Shown here: piece after piece, positions 22,081-35,499 of the stretch
Layout: each line of letters starts with the position of its first letter
Numbering within the stretch: the stretch's first letter is position 1
Origin: Lunularia cruciata
Lineage: Eukaryota; Streptophyta; Marchantiopsida; Lunulariales; Lunulariaceae
DNA: 64,000 bases
Assembly: GCA_948567375.1 (NCBI GenBank)
Contig: OX419760.1
Coordinates: 38,750,001 to 38,814,000 of the forward strand
Direction of reading: 5' to 3'
Translations under genes and position numbers: made by a program
Notes under the pieces: generated by a model
Database searches by the model: none
What the model was told of the DNA's origin: nothing
Seen by the model: the letters and a program-made list of their open reading frames with translations, nothing else

Positions 22081-22284
22081 GTAGGTTGTGAAAGTGGAGC
22101 ATGAAAATTTAGCATTGGAGGTGACTTTGGCTGTTTTGGTGACCCTATCCTTGTATGGGCTATGGTGATAAGTTCTAGTTTGTTCTAGTTTAAAGGAGGG
22201 ATCAAGAAATTAGCTTTTTGTCTAGAACTTCCCATTGAGTGATAATTTGTTTAGCAAGGTTACTAACACCAAGACAAGAGTCAA

Positions 22285-22293
22285 GGAGGAGTT
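22285..22293 (+). other. Element E polypurine tract
   Basis: Purine-rich AAGGAGGAGTT lies just before the TG at 22294 that starts the 3' LTR. Confidence 0.6.
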
Positions 22294-22461
22294 TGTGAAG
22301 ATTTACTCTTATGCCTTAGGGTTACATGGTAAGCAGATCTATTTTAGCAAGTTGATGGTTAGAGTGAACTGAGAGGGTGTAAGAGCTCTTGCCTTGTATG
22401 CATAGATATGGCGGTGAGCCTGGAGAGCTAGTAAAGATTCATGATGCATTCTTTTGGGCAT
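22294..22461 (+). repeat. Element E 3' LTR, first part
   Basis: Aligns to 16315-16480 of the 5' LTR. The match ends at GGGCAT, where insertion F begins. Confidence 0.8.
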
Positions 22462-24694
22462 TGTTGTAGTTTGCTTTTCTTTGTCTAGGAACACCCAGGG
22501 TGCCTAACTATGGAGCCTATAGATCAGAGGTTGTAAATAAACCTATCCCTACTAGTTTGAGCATGTGTAGAACCCAACCAATAGAACCCTTCACTATCTG
22601 TTTTGGTATTCTTGCTATCGGATAGAGTAGTAACATGCAACCTAACCTATCATCATAACACGCACTCTTGGTCTGCTGGTCATCAATTCCAGCATTACCA
22701 AGGAGAAATACATAGTACTCCTAAAAGGAAAGAACCTAAGTGAAATGCCCATACACCAATCCAAACCAACTAGGCATGCAAACAAGCATGCAAGCACAAA
22801 GAGGATCCAATCACAAGAATTTAGCAACAACCCTCTATGATTTTATTGAAATTGAGTTTCAAAGCCCTCTTGCTCTATTATCAAGCTAATTCAACCTGTT
22901 CTCCAAGCTTCCTCCAATATGTACTTCAATCTTCAACCAATTTGTACTCCAAGTGGGGTAATCCTATATCTTTTTTATGAGGAAAATTCTATGTAACTTA
23001 GATGGGCATAAATTTCTCTATTTCACTTATATTCTAGTGTTCTAGAATTCATTTTAAAGCCTGTAATATAAGCTTTCCAATGGTATAAAATAAGCCACAA
23101 TCTGATCACTATAGGTCCCTTGACAAGCTCTCAAAAGTTGGCCAATTTTATGTAGTTTTCACCCTAATTTTGAATTTCCTAATTTAGGGTTTGCTCCTAG
23201 TTCTGGGTAGCTTGCCCCAGATTTTTGGATCAAAGGTGCACTTAATCCTCAAAAACACTCTAGCAATCTAAAATCCTCAATCATAGATACAAAAATAGTA
23301 GAATTAACACTCAATCAGAATAAAAGATAGAAATGCTCTATCAAGCTTACAATAATATTTTTAGTATAATTTGTTGTATCAGCTCTCACTCTCCATGGAC
23401 CCAAAGTCACCTAAAAAAATTTTAGTAGCTGGTTGTGCCCTTTTCTAAACCTCTGTAAATTTCAATACCCTAATTTAACCCCAAACCCTATATACTGATC
23501 AATTCTTGATTGGGCTAACTTGTGAGCTCTTCAGACCCAAGTATGCTTGATCCAAGACCCTGAATTGTCTATTTGAGGAATTTACATGAAACCTTTGCAC
23601 AAAAGTTCAAATCCTAGCCACAATACTACTAGAAATTTTTACAAGATTATTTGCATCACAACTTCAGGAGTGACTAAATTTTCAAACCTGATCAGCATCT
23701 CATCTCCAACTCCTGACTTTCCAAAGCCCCAACTTCAATGGGCTAGATCTGATCTAAGATTGATCAAACCCTAAAATTTCTTTACCTGATCAATACAAGC
23801 ACTCTTTCAACTCTTCAACCTATAAAAGCACTCTATCAACTGACAAATCATGAAGATGTCTCATGAAGCTCTCTTAATCACCTATTTTGTGCTCTTGGGT
23901 ATCAATTCTACACCCCTTGATTCAATCAATCATATCTCCTCCAGAATTGCCTCAAATCACTTAATTTTTAGTGACCAAATTATAGCCTGTCAGGTCCTCC
24001 CTCCAACCATGGTCTTGTCTTCTCAAATGCACCCCCCTAACTCCTTTGATGGTCAAAAAACTCTAGACTTCTCCTCTTGGAACTCAATTTCTTGCAATTT
24101 TGTCATTTAGCCTCTTCACTATATGACAAGTGGACCCCTCAACTCCACCTTGAAGCTCATGAGCAAAATTGAGTCATTCTCCATCTACAAGAGCATATAG
24201 ATTGTCAAGTCCCAAACTTTCTTGTAAGTAAGCACCAAAAGGACAATAGGATTTGGGTTTCATACCATTGAGTCCGTAAATACCGCCCCAAAATGTGCCA
24301 CCATCCAATCTTGTAAGCCGTCATGGTATAGAACCTGAAGCCTAATGAGAACAAGATTTGGGAATGGCAAATCAAGAGCATGGGACATCTCCTACTCAAA
24401 TCATCCTCCCACACTCTAACACTTGCTCTTTACTACAACTCGCACTTCCAATGTCCTCTTCCCGCTCGAGACTCCTCAAACTAAAATACACCTTCCTCCC
24501 AACTCTACACCATCTATATACATGAGAGCCTTCAAAGAAGACAAGACCATAATCCATGTGGCCAATTGTATACATGTACATAGATTGCTCACTTGGCAAT
24601 AGCTCAACCATGGAATCTGTCATACAACACACTCCATCTTTATGGAGATAAACCACACCAATTTACTCTTTCATGTGCTACACAAACCACAACA
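22462..24694. mobile_element. Insertion F, 2.2 kb, in the 3' LTR of element E
   Basis: Interrupts the LTR alignment: the 5' LTR continues from 'ctagacat' to 'agccttgcat' without a gap, while here 2,233 bp lie between. The ends read TGTTGTAGTTTG and CAAACCACAACA, an imperfect inverted TG...CA pair as in an LTR. Flanks GGCAT and TGACA are at best a degenerate duplication. No protein domain, primer site or purine tract is visible inside, so a large solo LTR or a non-autonomous element is most likely. No frame is longer than 86 codons. Confidence 0.65.
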
Positions 24695-24806
24695 TGACAA
24701 ATAGCCTTGCATAAAGGTGAACCACATATTTTTGTGTAATGTGTGAATTTACTAGAGATATACTTGATGTGTGCATGTTGTTGTGACTCTTGTTTGTATC
24801 TCAACA
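24695..24806 (+). repeat. Element E 3' LTR, second part
   Basis: Continues the LTR ('atagccttgcataaaggtga', 'gatatacttgatgtgtgcat') and ends CTCAACA before the ATATT duplication. Confidence 0.8.
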
Positions 24807-24811
24807 ATATT

Positions 24812-26344
24812 TAGTAATACTTCCTTTTTTGGAGGCACATTTTATACATGAGCAATTTGCTTGAAGCATATAATTAGTGAATGTCATTATTGGTAAAGGA
24901 ACTCAAACCATATGACATTAAGTTTTAACATCAACTTAGAAAATTTTACATTGTTCTAGACCACTCTCTTATTATCTATAATACAATGAACTTCTATAAT
25001 TGTAATTGTTATATTTATAGATAGATTCTATAAGAAAAACACATTAAAATCCTATAGGTTACACAATTATTACACAATGTCAAATGGTTTAGACTCTACT
25101 AAACATCAAAACTAACTTGACCTTTAAGCTCTACAACTACATTGTGATTATTTTTCATTTTTTCACACAAATTACTCACATTTGATCTCAATCTTGGCTT
25201 CATTATAATGTTTTATTTAAGAATTTAAAAAGCACCAATTTTGCTATATCTACTACTTACTACTCTAAGTTATTGGAAAAATAAGCCACACCAATTATAG
25301 CTTAGAAGATTTATTGTACACTTGTTGAATGTATAATAACCAAAATACTCTCCTTCCAAAAAACAATTACAAAAATTTAGACAAGCAAGTATTAAAATTT
25401 GTTTCTTTATTTATTATGGTCAAAACTCCTTAGTTCTTGATTGCTTTTTTACTTACTATCTCTCTATTACTTTCACTTTTTATCCATCTTATCATCTTCC
25501 CTAAAAGAAGCAAGAACTCTTCTTGATATGATTCAAATATACTCAAATTTTATTGATTGATGAAAATTTCATACATTCTAATCATAATATTCCCTTGCTA
25601 AATGAAAAAAAAAATGTGTTTTATTTTTTCCTTTTTACTTCTTTATTCTCAAAGTAATGTCTATTGTTATCTCTTAAGTTTTTCTCAATCACTTTATTTT
25701 CATTTATTCTAGATTTTATATTTATCAATTAGAACCTTGTAATTTTAAACTATTTTTTGCTCCTAAAAACATAAGAATTATACATCTGAAATCATTTGGA
25801 GGATAGTTAGTATGAGAATAAATGGATGAGTATCAAATGGATAATCTCTTTCAAAGAGGAACTAGTTCTTAAAAGGAAGGTAAAGCTAGATCATATGAGT
25901 TATGTAGCAATATTAATACTAAGTTTATATTTTTAGCAGCCTTGATGGACCTTATTTATATGATCACATATAGAGCCAATAGTTCTACTAATTACCAATT
26001 ATATAAGAGCCACAATCACATAGTTTTCTTGGGAGAGCAAGTTTCATTTTTATAATTGTCGAGCTGTAATGATTCTATGATTGATGCTCCAAAAGAGCAT
26101 GATATAACCTCAAATTGGCTTCAATTAGCCTTATTGACTCTCAAAAGGCTCACTAAAGCTACTTTATCCTTAACTAGCTTTGCTAACCTTGTTGAATCTT
26201 CATTTTTTGAACTAAGCAAATCTATTGACCTAACTTCATAAGAAAAAATTTCTTCATGAGCTTAAATTTAGAAGAAAAACCTGGATTTGGTTTATAATAG
26301 TTAGTACTTCCACTAATATGGAAGAGGCCAAAAACACCCCAAAA
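24812..26344. other. AT-rich sequence, no gene seen
   Basis: No protein domain or clear repeat end. A 61-codon frame at 26056-26241 is unrecognised and most likely chance. Confidence 0.45.
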
Positions 26345-26787
26345 ATGTTAGAGCAATTTTGGAAGCCTAAACAAATGAATTAGGCTTTAAAAAATGAAAA
26401 TTTCTCTCCCATTAAGGAAAAAATTATTGTCTTCTCATCCCTTCATTCATCTTGTTTAGACTTTTCCAACGGTACCTCACCTTGCTGTTTTGAGCTTCCT
26501 ACAAGAAGATTCTCCAAATATTCCATTTGGTCAAACTTGTTTGACCAACCAAATAGGACAAGGATTGACATGTCACCAATCCATGCAACTAATCTAAGGC
26601 TATAGATTGTTGGCATGTCTCCAATCCATGTATCTGATCCAAGGATTCAGCTCCCTTTGAATGAATCCTCTTTGTTATATAACAAAGACAAGGTGCTCCT
26701 CTGGTGCATCGGAGTATTGAGTATTGAAGCATTGGGTTTCTTTTTTTGTGTTTCTCTTGGGGTTTCTCTTGTCCTAAGAGCATTACA
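26345..26787 (+). repeat. Old, truncated family-A LTR
   Basis: Diverged match to the latter 60 percent of the LTR at 11983-12717: 'ttggaagcctaaac', 'cttgtttgaccaacca', 'aaggtgctcct', and an end in CATTACA where younger copies have GTATTACA. The first part of the LTR is missing. Confidence 0.65.
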
Positions 26788-27130
26788 CATATTGAGTGAA
26801 GAGTTATTTTGAAGTATAACCTATTTCAAGATACATATAAGAGATATTTATCATCTTCACCATGATTAAAACATCTATAAAGAAATGTAAAATTGGAGTA
26901 GATAAGAAATTATTAAAGTAATTTTTTCTAATAATATAACAATTTTAATTAGTTTTTTTTTAGATTTAGTCATCTAAGTCACTATAAAATTCTAAAAAGC
27001 ACTTCAAAGATGCCTTAGAAGTCTCACCAAGGAAAATCTACAATGTCTCTATATACTTTCTAATGACCATATAGTTTTTTGATTAAGATATTTAAGAACA
27101 ATTTTATAGACTTAAGCTATAAGATATTGA

Positions 27131-27893
27131 TGTAATACCAAGAGCTAGCCATATGATCTAGATGTGAAATTCGGTTTGGTAATATCTAGAATGATATTAT
27201 ACATGATGGTCAAAATAGATCAGATAGAAGTATCACCAAAAGAGTACTTCTACAAATAGGGCAGAAACCGAAATAGACTTGAGAACCTTAGAACCAATAG
27301 CTAGACATATGATTTAAAGGTGAGAATTGGTTTGGTAACATCTGGAAGGATGTTACACATGATAGACTAAACAGATCAAAAAGAGGTATCACCAAAAGGG
27401 GACTTCTACTAATAGAGTAGGAACCAAAATATGCCTGAAATCTTGAAGGCAATTTCGAAGGCCTAAACGGATGAATTAGGATTGAAAATGTGTTGAGCCC
27501 CCCCCCCCACCCCCACCCACCCCCCACAATTGAAGGAAAGGCTGGCCTTCCCTTCCCCCCTCCTACTTTTTCTTGTCAAGAGCTTTCCAACGGTACCTTA
27601 CTCACGTGATTTGGAGATTCCTACATGAAGATTCCCTAAAAGATTCCCTCCGGTCAAAGCTTGTTTGACCAACCAGATAGGACCTAGACTAGACATGTCA
27701 CCCATCCAAGTAAGTAATCCAAGGGTGGAGCTTGCTGACATGTCACCTATCTGTCTACCTAATCCTATGGTGGAGCTTCCTTGGAGGAGATCCTCTTTGT
27801 CTATATAATAAAGAGAAGGTGTTCCCTTGGGGCATCGATTGTTTGAGTGTGCAATCTGTGTTTTCTCTCTTCTCTTGTCCTCTGAGTATTACA
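27131..27893 (+). mobile_element. Solo LTR of family A with 5-bp target duplication
   Basis: 763 bp, TGTAATAC...GTATTACA, flanked on both sides by ATTGA (27126-27130 and 27894-27898). It is homologous over its length to 11983-12717. No internal element sequence is next to it, so it is what unequal LTR-LTR recombination leaves behind. A poly-C rich tract (about 27499-27526) replaces the shorter C run of the other copy. Confidence 0.9.
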
Positions 27894-30800
27894 ATTGATG
27901 AACATACTTGAGAATTAAATCAATTAGCAAAGAAGTTAATATTTTCCTAAGAAATAACACATATAAAAATCATTTATCTCAAGTATAAAGAAAAAACTTC
28001 ACTATTTTTTGCATCTAGAACACATTGGCATATCTCTTGCATTTTCTTTGTTTACTCTTTTGGATTCTTATCTTTTACTTCAAATGCTATAATGCTTTAT
28101 AGTCAAAGTATATAAAAAATTTTGGGTATCTTATAAAATTAAGACTACTTTATATATATATAGGTTACTACATACATTCACAATCTTCATTGACTTCCTT
28201 TGCACTTTAAGTATCTTATAAGGTTTCTAATGTCATATATTGGCATAGTGATATATTTTGGATAAAAAATGAAATAAGATTTTATCACCTGCTTGCTTAG
28301 GAAGGTGTGAAACTTACACTATATGTAATTCAAGCAATGTAAACCTTTCAAAACATCAAGTGATAGTGATGATTTACGTTACTCCAAGTTAGCTTCATAT
28401 ATGAAGATCATCAATGTTTAGTTTGACTTAGATATAGAAAGAATAAGTTAACAATGGAACAGATTTTTCTTACCTTATGCAACAACTTAATTCTCATAAG
28501 GAACTTATTCAATATCCTTCACTACACTTTCTTTAAATACATTGGAAGAAAGATTACTACTCAATATTTTCAAAAAATTATTTTTCTCCTCATTTGTTTA
28601 TAATACTAATGTTGTTCAACCCTATATAAGTGCAAGTTTTTTTAATTTAAATATAGATGTTCAGATATTTTACTCCAATTCCATGTGGTTGAAACTGCCA
28701 TTACAATAATGACAACCATATTTATATATTCTATGAGAATACTTTGCAATAATAACTTATGGTCAACATAAAATGAGTTGAGCTAAAACTATGACTACTT
28801 TATGACAACCTTGAGTAGGTAAATACTCCCTTCTTTCTCTAATTTTTATTGAGTATTTTTTTTGTCAATCACAATCAAGAGGAGTCTATCTTACTTAAAT
28901 TAAATTTTTTTTTACATAAATATACAATTGAATTTGATCCACTTGGAACAAATACAATCAAGCCAGTTTTTCTTATTTAATTTAGTCTTTATGGAGATGG
29001 GAAGTAATCTAAAAATAAATAAATACATTGATTGCAATAGATATTCCAAGTGAAAAAGGCACTTATTACCTAGATGCTTATAAGATTGGAAAAATTTTGA
29101 GTATTGGATTATTAGAAGACTAGATAAAGATATTTATTGCTTGAGTTAACAAAAATTCTCTTCCTATTGATATAATTAGAGTCTAATATCCTTGATCATC
29201 ATGTTAACATTTGTATCACTTATCCATATAGATATATAGAATATTTAATTAAAAATAATATACCTAATAAATCCTTCAGCATAAACAACATAATCTTCAT
29301 TTGTATATAGCCTTCAACAAGGTAAATTTCCTCTTTCATCTTGAAGTTGTTGACCTTGTTATTGGAGAAGTTCATTCTTCACTCCTACAAGTGGAGGGTA
29401 GATAAATTTAAACCCTCTAATGCCATAAATTTCATATAATGGAAGAAATATTTTCTTGGTGGCAATGATTTCATAGTTACATCCTTTTTCCAACTATATC
29501 TAAAGTAAAGAGATTAAATTTTGAAAGTGAACATATTTTCCTTGGTCATGGAAGGGTACAAAAGAAATACTGAAGTAGGTTCTTTGAGGAACTTCAACAT
29601 GTTACTTTTATGAATAATTCCAAATAATATTCATTAAATATCATAAAGTAATGAAATATTACTAGAATTGATTTTCCTTGTAACTTTTCACTAGTTCTTA
29701 ATTTTATCATGAGAATTTATTGATAAAATAATTAAAAGGTTGAGTGATATTTAAAGTCTCCAAATCAACAACTAATACTTTTTCCATATATATTTCATTC
29801 ACCAATCCCAAACATATGTGATATGTTGAAGTTGTTTCATATTATCCTTCCCATTTGTATTAAGTGAAGTATATATTTTGTATCCCAGTTTATATTACCT
29901 ATGATGTCTCACCATTCTATGGTTTTATGTGGTCTTCCCATCCTTCACGTTTTCTATGTGGTAGCCCTTCATATTCTTTTTTATTAAGTGAACTAAATAT
30001 GTTTTCTTTTCATAAGAGAGTAATTATTTAAGAAAATGAAAATCGTCAAAGATAGTTGAAATAACAAGAAAGATCGTCTATGAATTAATTGAGTTCTTAT
30101 TTGATATTCACTTATCTTTCAATTAATTTTGCTTTTGACTTACATAAATATCAGTAATCAGATCAAAATAAGAAAATATTTTGATAACATTAAATTGTTA
30201 AGGTACATATCTATGATTAAACTAGTAAATCCTTGTTAAATCTTGAGTTTATGAAGTATTGGTGCGAGAATCCAAAGGAATAACTTTTTTATGGAGTAAG
30301 AAAAAATTATTGGAGGAATAAAATGTACAATTTATATCTTTTGTAATCTTTCATTAAGTGCATATTTCATAATCCTCATATTCCACTAAAAATATTAAGG
30401 ATTTTTTTTATGCAACTTAATATTTGCTTTAAGTTTCATGACTTGGTTAATATAAATGTAATTTTCTATATTAAGATGGTATTATAAGTTAATTTTATCC
30501 TTTAATATAATTTGGAGAAATTTTAATTATATAATCATATCATGATGCATAAAAGTGTCTCCTAATATGAGATAGTTGTTCTTGATTTGCAATTGCAATT
30601 TTTGCTTGATAAAACTAGTATCTAAAACTACATGTTCTCGTGATTAAACTAATCTCCATAATATTTGATCTTCTTATATATGATTATTTGTAATATTTTT
30701 TCTAAATTTATAAATTTTTAACTACGTTAGAAATTAAAATCAACTTATTATGAACAAGCTAAATTTTCTTTATTCTACCATTCTAGTTTATGCATTTGAA

Positions 30801-33343
30801 CTTTTCTTCTAGACTGTTATGTTTGATATAATCCTGCTCATCTTTTCACAAAGTCTTAACTTGTCTTTTTTTCACAAAGCCTTAATCAATGTAGTTTTCA
30901 CTTATGTAGATAGCACTTTTTTATTCTATTTTTATTTAAAAAAATTCAAATTCAAATTTTGTGGAAATTTTCTTATAGATTTCTTCACCAAACCTACATA
31001 TCTTTAATTTGTTGTAAACAAATAGATCCTATCATGTAAAATATATAATACTTTGTTTTTAGTCCTTCTATATTTATTTTAGACAAATAACTATATAAGG
31101 ATTCCATATTATTATATTTTTTCCATTTACTCTATGCCAAAACATTTTTTATTATATACTTAGTTCCCTTGAAGCATAAAGGATTGAATTTATATTTTAC
31201 TGATCTCCATTGATATTAGTAAAATGTCTCTTATCATAACAACATATATTGCTTGAATAGCTCTTATGAATGTGCCATGGAAATCCTCCTAGATTAAGGG
31301 TTATTATGTAAAAAATTTTGTAAGAGTTACTATGTAAATTTTGTGGATACCTCACCCAGTTCAAGGTACAAGAATCAAAAAATAAAACCAATTTGCACCT
31401 CTAGAGCTTTAGGTCTACCATTTGATATCATTCACAATAAACCTGTAAAGATATCTAGGAGTAGTTGATTGTAATCAAAATCCTTGAGTGTATTAGTAAT
31501 AGAAGGATTATCTGTCATAAAAAACCTAATATAAAATTTTAAAACACTTCTTTGCACATTTTTTATTTTAATTGAATTTCTTTGGAGCATATAGTGTTCT
31601 TAATATGTATAGAAAATACTACACCAATAATCCTTTGATAATAATGGAGGTAAAATTTCAAAATAATAATTCTTTGTGGCTATTAAAATCAGATCTTAAT
31701 GAAAGTAAATACAATGTTTTACTTGTTCCAATGACTTCCTTAAATTACTTAGATCATCTACCTTGGACTGCAAGTGTTCCAATGAAGCACTAAGGATCCT
31801 TACAACCAAAGATGAGATTAAAAATTTCATTAAAAAATATTAATTAATTAAGTGGTTAAATATAAGGGTTGATAAACATGGATATAAAGGTTGCTCTAAA
31901 AGGACAAGAAACTATCTCCACTTCATTGTTTGTGATAGTTTATGAGATGACCCATAAATTTTTCTGTGATTTGAATACCTAGTATTCAAGAGGATCATAA
32001 AATCCACTCCATCCACTTATTTTTGGCTCTCCATATTAACCAAGAGAAAAAAGTCATCCATTGGGTTAATTATTAGATACTCAATCCTTAAATAAGTTCC
32101 TACATAGTGTGCTACCTTAACCTATATGATTAATTTCTTAATATCTTAGATTATCTTTGCATGTATGGATTCTTGATAATTTAGATTTCCAATTCCTACT
32201 TTAGAAATATAAAAGAGTAAAATGAAAGAAAGAAACTAAAGTAAAATAGATTATCTTTGTACAGGTTCTTTAACTATTACAATTTTGAGTATACAAAGAA
32301 ATCTTTGGTATCTCACCTAAGGTTTATAGATGAAGCCACTTTCGTATATACTAACTTAAGCTGTCATTATAATAGTTCAACCTACTTGTTACTTCTCTTT
32401 ACTCCTAATTAGCCGTAGTAAATGTTTAATATATTAGATAAGGAAATCTTATTATATTCTTTGAATAGTCTATCATATTGTTATACCTTAGTTTGGTGGA
32501 AGAATACAATCTAGACGGATTACATACAAATTGATGGCTTGGAAAGCACAAACCTTAAAACCTTAGTTTGGAAATAAATCCAATGTCTATGTGGTATAAA
32601 ATATGTCGATGACTCTGATGACAATCCTTCAAAGAATAAAATTAATATATTTTATCTCTATATTTTTTCAGTCTATGATGATATTTTAAAGCTAACTATC
32701 TATCCATGTCTTATAATACTTAAAAAGAAATCTTATAGAAGGTATTTTGTGCAATTTATGGACCATATTTCAGAAATTAACATATTCTATATTAGCAATA
32801 TAAGTAAGTATCTAACAAGTAAATGAGGCTTTATGGAAAGCATTATAAAGATGATGTGAGGGCTAAAAGGTATCCCAGTTTGGGGGAACTGAAAATAAAC
32901 TCGAAGAATTAAATGTTAACGTGATATAAGAGAAACTATATGTCCGTTTTACATTTAGGATAATATTACTTTGACTTAAGCAACAAAGGTTTGTCATGAA
33001 GTTCAAGTTTATAAAGTTTATGTAAGGAAGTTTATGCAATAAATTTATGATGTTTCACTTTCTTACAGTATGTTAGAGAATACATCACTTCATACTTTAT
33101 AAGAAACTATAATATGGCAAATAATCACAATTATAAAATAAAATAAAATTATAATGGTTCATTTCAGCATTGCGTAATCAAAGTTGCACTTGAATGCTTC
33201 TATCGTCAACTTTTCATGGTTAATATTTAAGCTCACAATGCAGTAATTCTACATCGATTCGATGCACAACACACTCTTGATGTGATGTGGATTGTTTGCC
33301 ATCGCAGTATTAAAAAATTTATCGTGTTGATAAACTATAAACA
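27894..33343. other. Long AT-rich stretch, no gene seen
   Basis: No frame above 73 codons and no recognisable domain. A block near 29925-29985 (ggtcttcccatccttcacg) resembles 37385-37430 (tcttcccatccttcgtg), so ancient dispersed repeat material is present. No RNA gene could be supported by eye. Confidence 0.5.
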
Positions 33344-33388
33344 AGACTTTACTACAGACTCAGCAACTCTGAGTCTGTAGTAAAGTCT
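33344..33388. repeat. Perfect 20-bp hairpin, 5-base loop
   Basis: The arm at 33344-33363 is exactly complementary to 33369-33388, with loop CAACT. Too short for a typical plant microRNA precursor and with no mismatches. Confidence 0.85.
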
Positions 33389-34132
33389 GGCCCACATAAT
33401 CATACTGTTCTCCCGGATGACTTTGAGCAAAATTTTAAATAAAAGGAATTGATATTTTCACACCACAAAACTCACTAAAATAATCTTTACGAGTGGAAAG
33501 CATCAAGGGTATGACCGGAAATGACCTAGCGATTACATAGTCAAAGAACTCGTCCATGAGATATCCGAGTTAAATCTCAAAGCCCAGTAATGAAGTGCAA
33601 CTGAAGCAGATTTGAAGGCTAAAGGCAATCACAAGAAGGAGATCATGTGTCTCGCGAAGCTAACACCAGATTCAATACCAGGGATGAAGATATCAAGTGG
33701 TGCAGTTCAATCCTAAGACTCTTGGGATACTGCTCCAGGATGATGTTCAATCAGAATAATAAGAGACTTGAATATAGTAAAGGTTTAGTGTATACAGGGG
33801 ATGTGGAAATATCAAAAAGAGGGTGTGGAAATATTAATTTCCTAAATCAAGCAGAGTGTTATTATTAAATGGTTGAAGTGTCTAGAGAAGAATGATTTTT
33901 CGTCGTAGAGAGTTGATGGTCTAGTCTTTCCTCTAGTGGAAACTGACCTCTGAAAACTCCAAATTAAATGTATTAAGAAAAATAATTACGAATTAGCTTT
34001 GGTTAATTTTGATGTTTCTGCCAAAGTTAGAGCGATGTCGTTATCCTTGTGCTTCGCAGGTTCCCAGTAAAGACCTCCTGTAGTTCTTGAGAGAGATGCA
34101 GAAACGTCCAGCACAAAACCCGTAAACTCGGG
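33389..34132. other. Intergenic sequence, no gene seen
   Basis: Base composition becomes less AT-rich from about 34020. A 73-codon frame at 33647-33868 is unrecognised. Confidence 0.4.
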
Positions 34133-34230
34133 AGATCCTTGTCGAATTTACCGTCGAGAGATCCTTGTCGAATTTACCGTCGAGAGATCCCGCCTGTCAA
34201 CAAATCCCGCCTGTCAGCAAATCCCGCTTT
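34133..34230 (+). repeat. Compound tandem array, 26-bp then 17-bp units
   Basis: Two copies of a 26-bp unit (agatccttgtcgaatttacc...) start at 34133 and 34159. A third start at 34185 switches into a 17-bp unit (atcccgcctgtcaaca) present a little over twice. The two unit types share the GATCC/ATCCC step at the switch. Confidence 0.8.
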
Positions 34231-34549
34231 TGCTCGGTTTTAAAACCTGACCCATTGCCACTGTAGCAGAGATCCAAGAAGTATTGTACAACCAGGCAAA
34301 AACTTAACACCTCGCAACCAGGTTCGGGAAAGACCAGTTGGGAAAGAGGAAAGGATGCACCGGGAAGATGCTCGATTTAAAATGAGTATGCCCCGGGATT
34401 TGGAGGAAGTTTCAATGCTCCGGCGCACTTTCGTATGGGAAGTAGCCCGCTAAAATAACAAGATTTCTGGAACAAAGGCACCAAGTCTTGTTATTCCGGT
34501 TACCCGGGTTGTTATTGATGTTGCATGGTGACGGTAGAAGGGAAGACAA

Positions 34550-35063
34550 CGTGATTGGACGGTCGTCAAGGTCGAGTAAGATATCGGGTTATCTTACTCG
34601 ACCCGGCATGTTGATTCCTAACAACAAGAGATGCTAACGCTTACCGTCGTTTGGGGGAATCGGACGGCTGGGTTCCTTGGCAAGTCCAGAAGAATAAATT
34701 AAGCTGACCGCGCAGTAGGAGAATCACGCCATATCGGTTGCCATGGAATATGATCGAACGGTGAAAGGGAGAGAATCTTAGTAGTACTGCCCCTACTGTA
34801 GGTGTGGACTGTACTTAGTTGGCGTACGTTGCAGGGAAACAGCATCCTTCACGTGGGAGCCAGGTTGCACTTTCCGCTCACCACATGGTCGTTAACGCTG
34901 GCGCGAATGGCGACAGACTGGATCCTAACGGCTATTCTTGCCCCCAAAACATTGATGGATGGGACGGAGTGATGTTTGAACCTTCTGTCCAAACTATTCG
35001 TCTCCGTCAGTCAGTCATCTCATTTCTGACTGAAACTGCGATCCTTTCCGCCATGTATATAAA
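34550..35063 (+). promoter_or_regulatory. Promoter-like region without an identified gene
   Basis: A less AT-rich stretch with a CACGTG G-box at 34850-34855 and a TATATAAAC TATA box at 35055-35063, about 200 bp apart in the order and spacing of a plant Pol II promoter. The following kilobase has no convincing coding frame. It could drive a noncoding RNA, or be the remains of a lost gene or of an element LTR. Confidence 0.35.
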
Positions 35064-35464
35064 CTCCTTCCTTGTATCAAAGAATATATATTATTGGATT
35101 CCCTTACGAATTTGAATTATGGAATGATAATAAGTCAAATCCGTTTGATACTTCAGAGTTATGTCGTAGAAGCATATTAAGAATATGTTATAACATTAAT
35201 GCACGAATTCTAATATATATATTTAAATTTTTTCTGATATTTTTCAATTACATATTTGGTCCATGTTAAAATGTAAAGATCTAATTCGAATTATTATAAA
35301 AGTTAAAAATGGTTTTGTTAAGAGTGTAATTTTATAACCTTTATCAATTCTGTGATTTCTCTTATATATTAAATATCTTTTGAAATATGTATTAGTTTCT
35401 AGTACATTTATTTGTTGTCCATAGGCCATAGGATTTTTTTATCTACCAATATTTATGTACATGC

Positions 35465-35499
35465 ACCTGACTTTGGATGGTCCTCATCCAAAGTCAGGT
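35465..35499. repeat. Perfect 15-bp hairpin, 5-base loop
   Basis: acctgactttggatg at 35465-35479 is exactly complementary to 35485-35499; loop GTCCT. Confidence 0.85.

Larger units (their letters stand above)
16315..24806 (+). mobile_element. Element E: Ty1/copia retrotransposon with a captured host gene piece
   Basis: LTRs of about 270 bp (16315-16582 and the interrupted 22294-24806), with a perfect 5-bp target duplication ATATT at 16310-16314 and 24807-24811. The primer site follows the 5' LTR at 16585, and a purine tract AAGGAGGAG precedes the 3' LTR. Internal order is gag, protease, integrase, RT, RNase H, the Ty1/copia order. About 2 kb between primer site and gag is not element coding sequence and contains an antisense NOT2/VIP2 fragment. 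Element F (22462-24694) sits in the 3' LTR. All frames are heavily broken. Confidence 0.9.

Noticed and set aside
33344-33388. MicroRNA precursor
   Set aside because: Stem of 20 bp with a 5-base loop is shorter than a plant precursor and has no further pairing outside the stem.
34819-35115. 98-codon frame as a gene
   Set aside because: TTG start, contains the G-box and TATA box, no recognisable domain.
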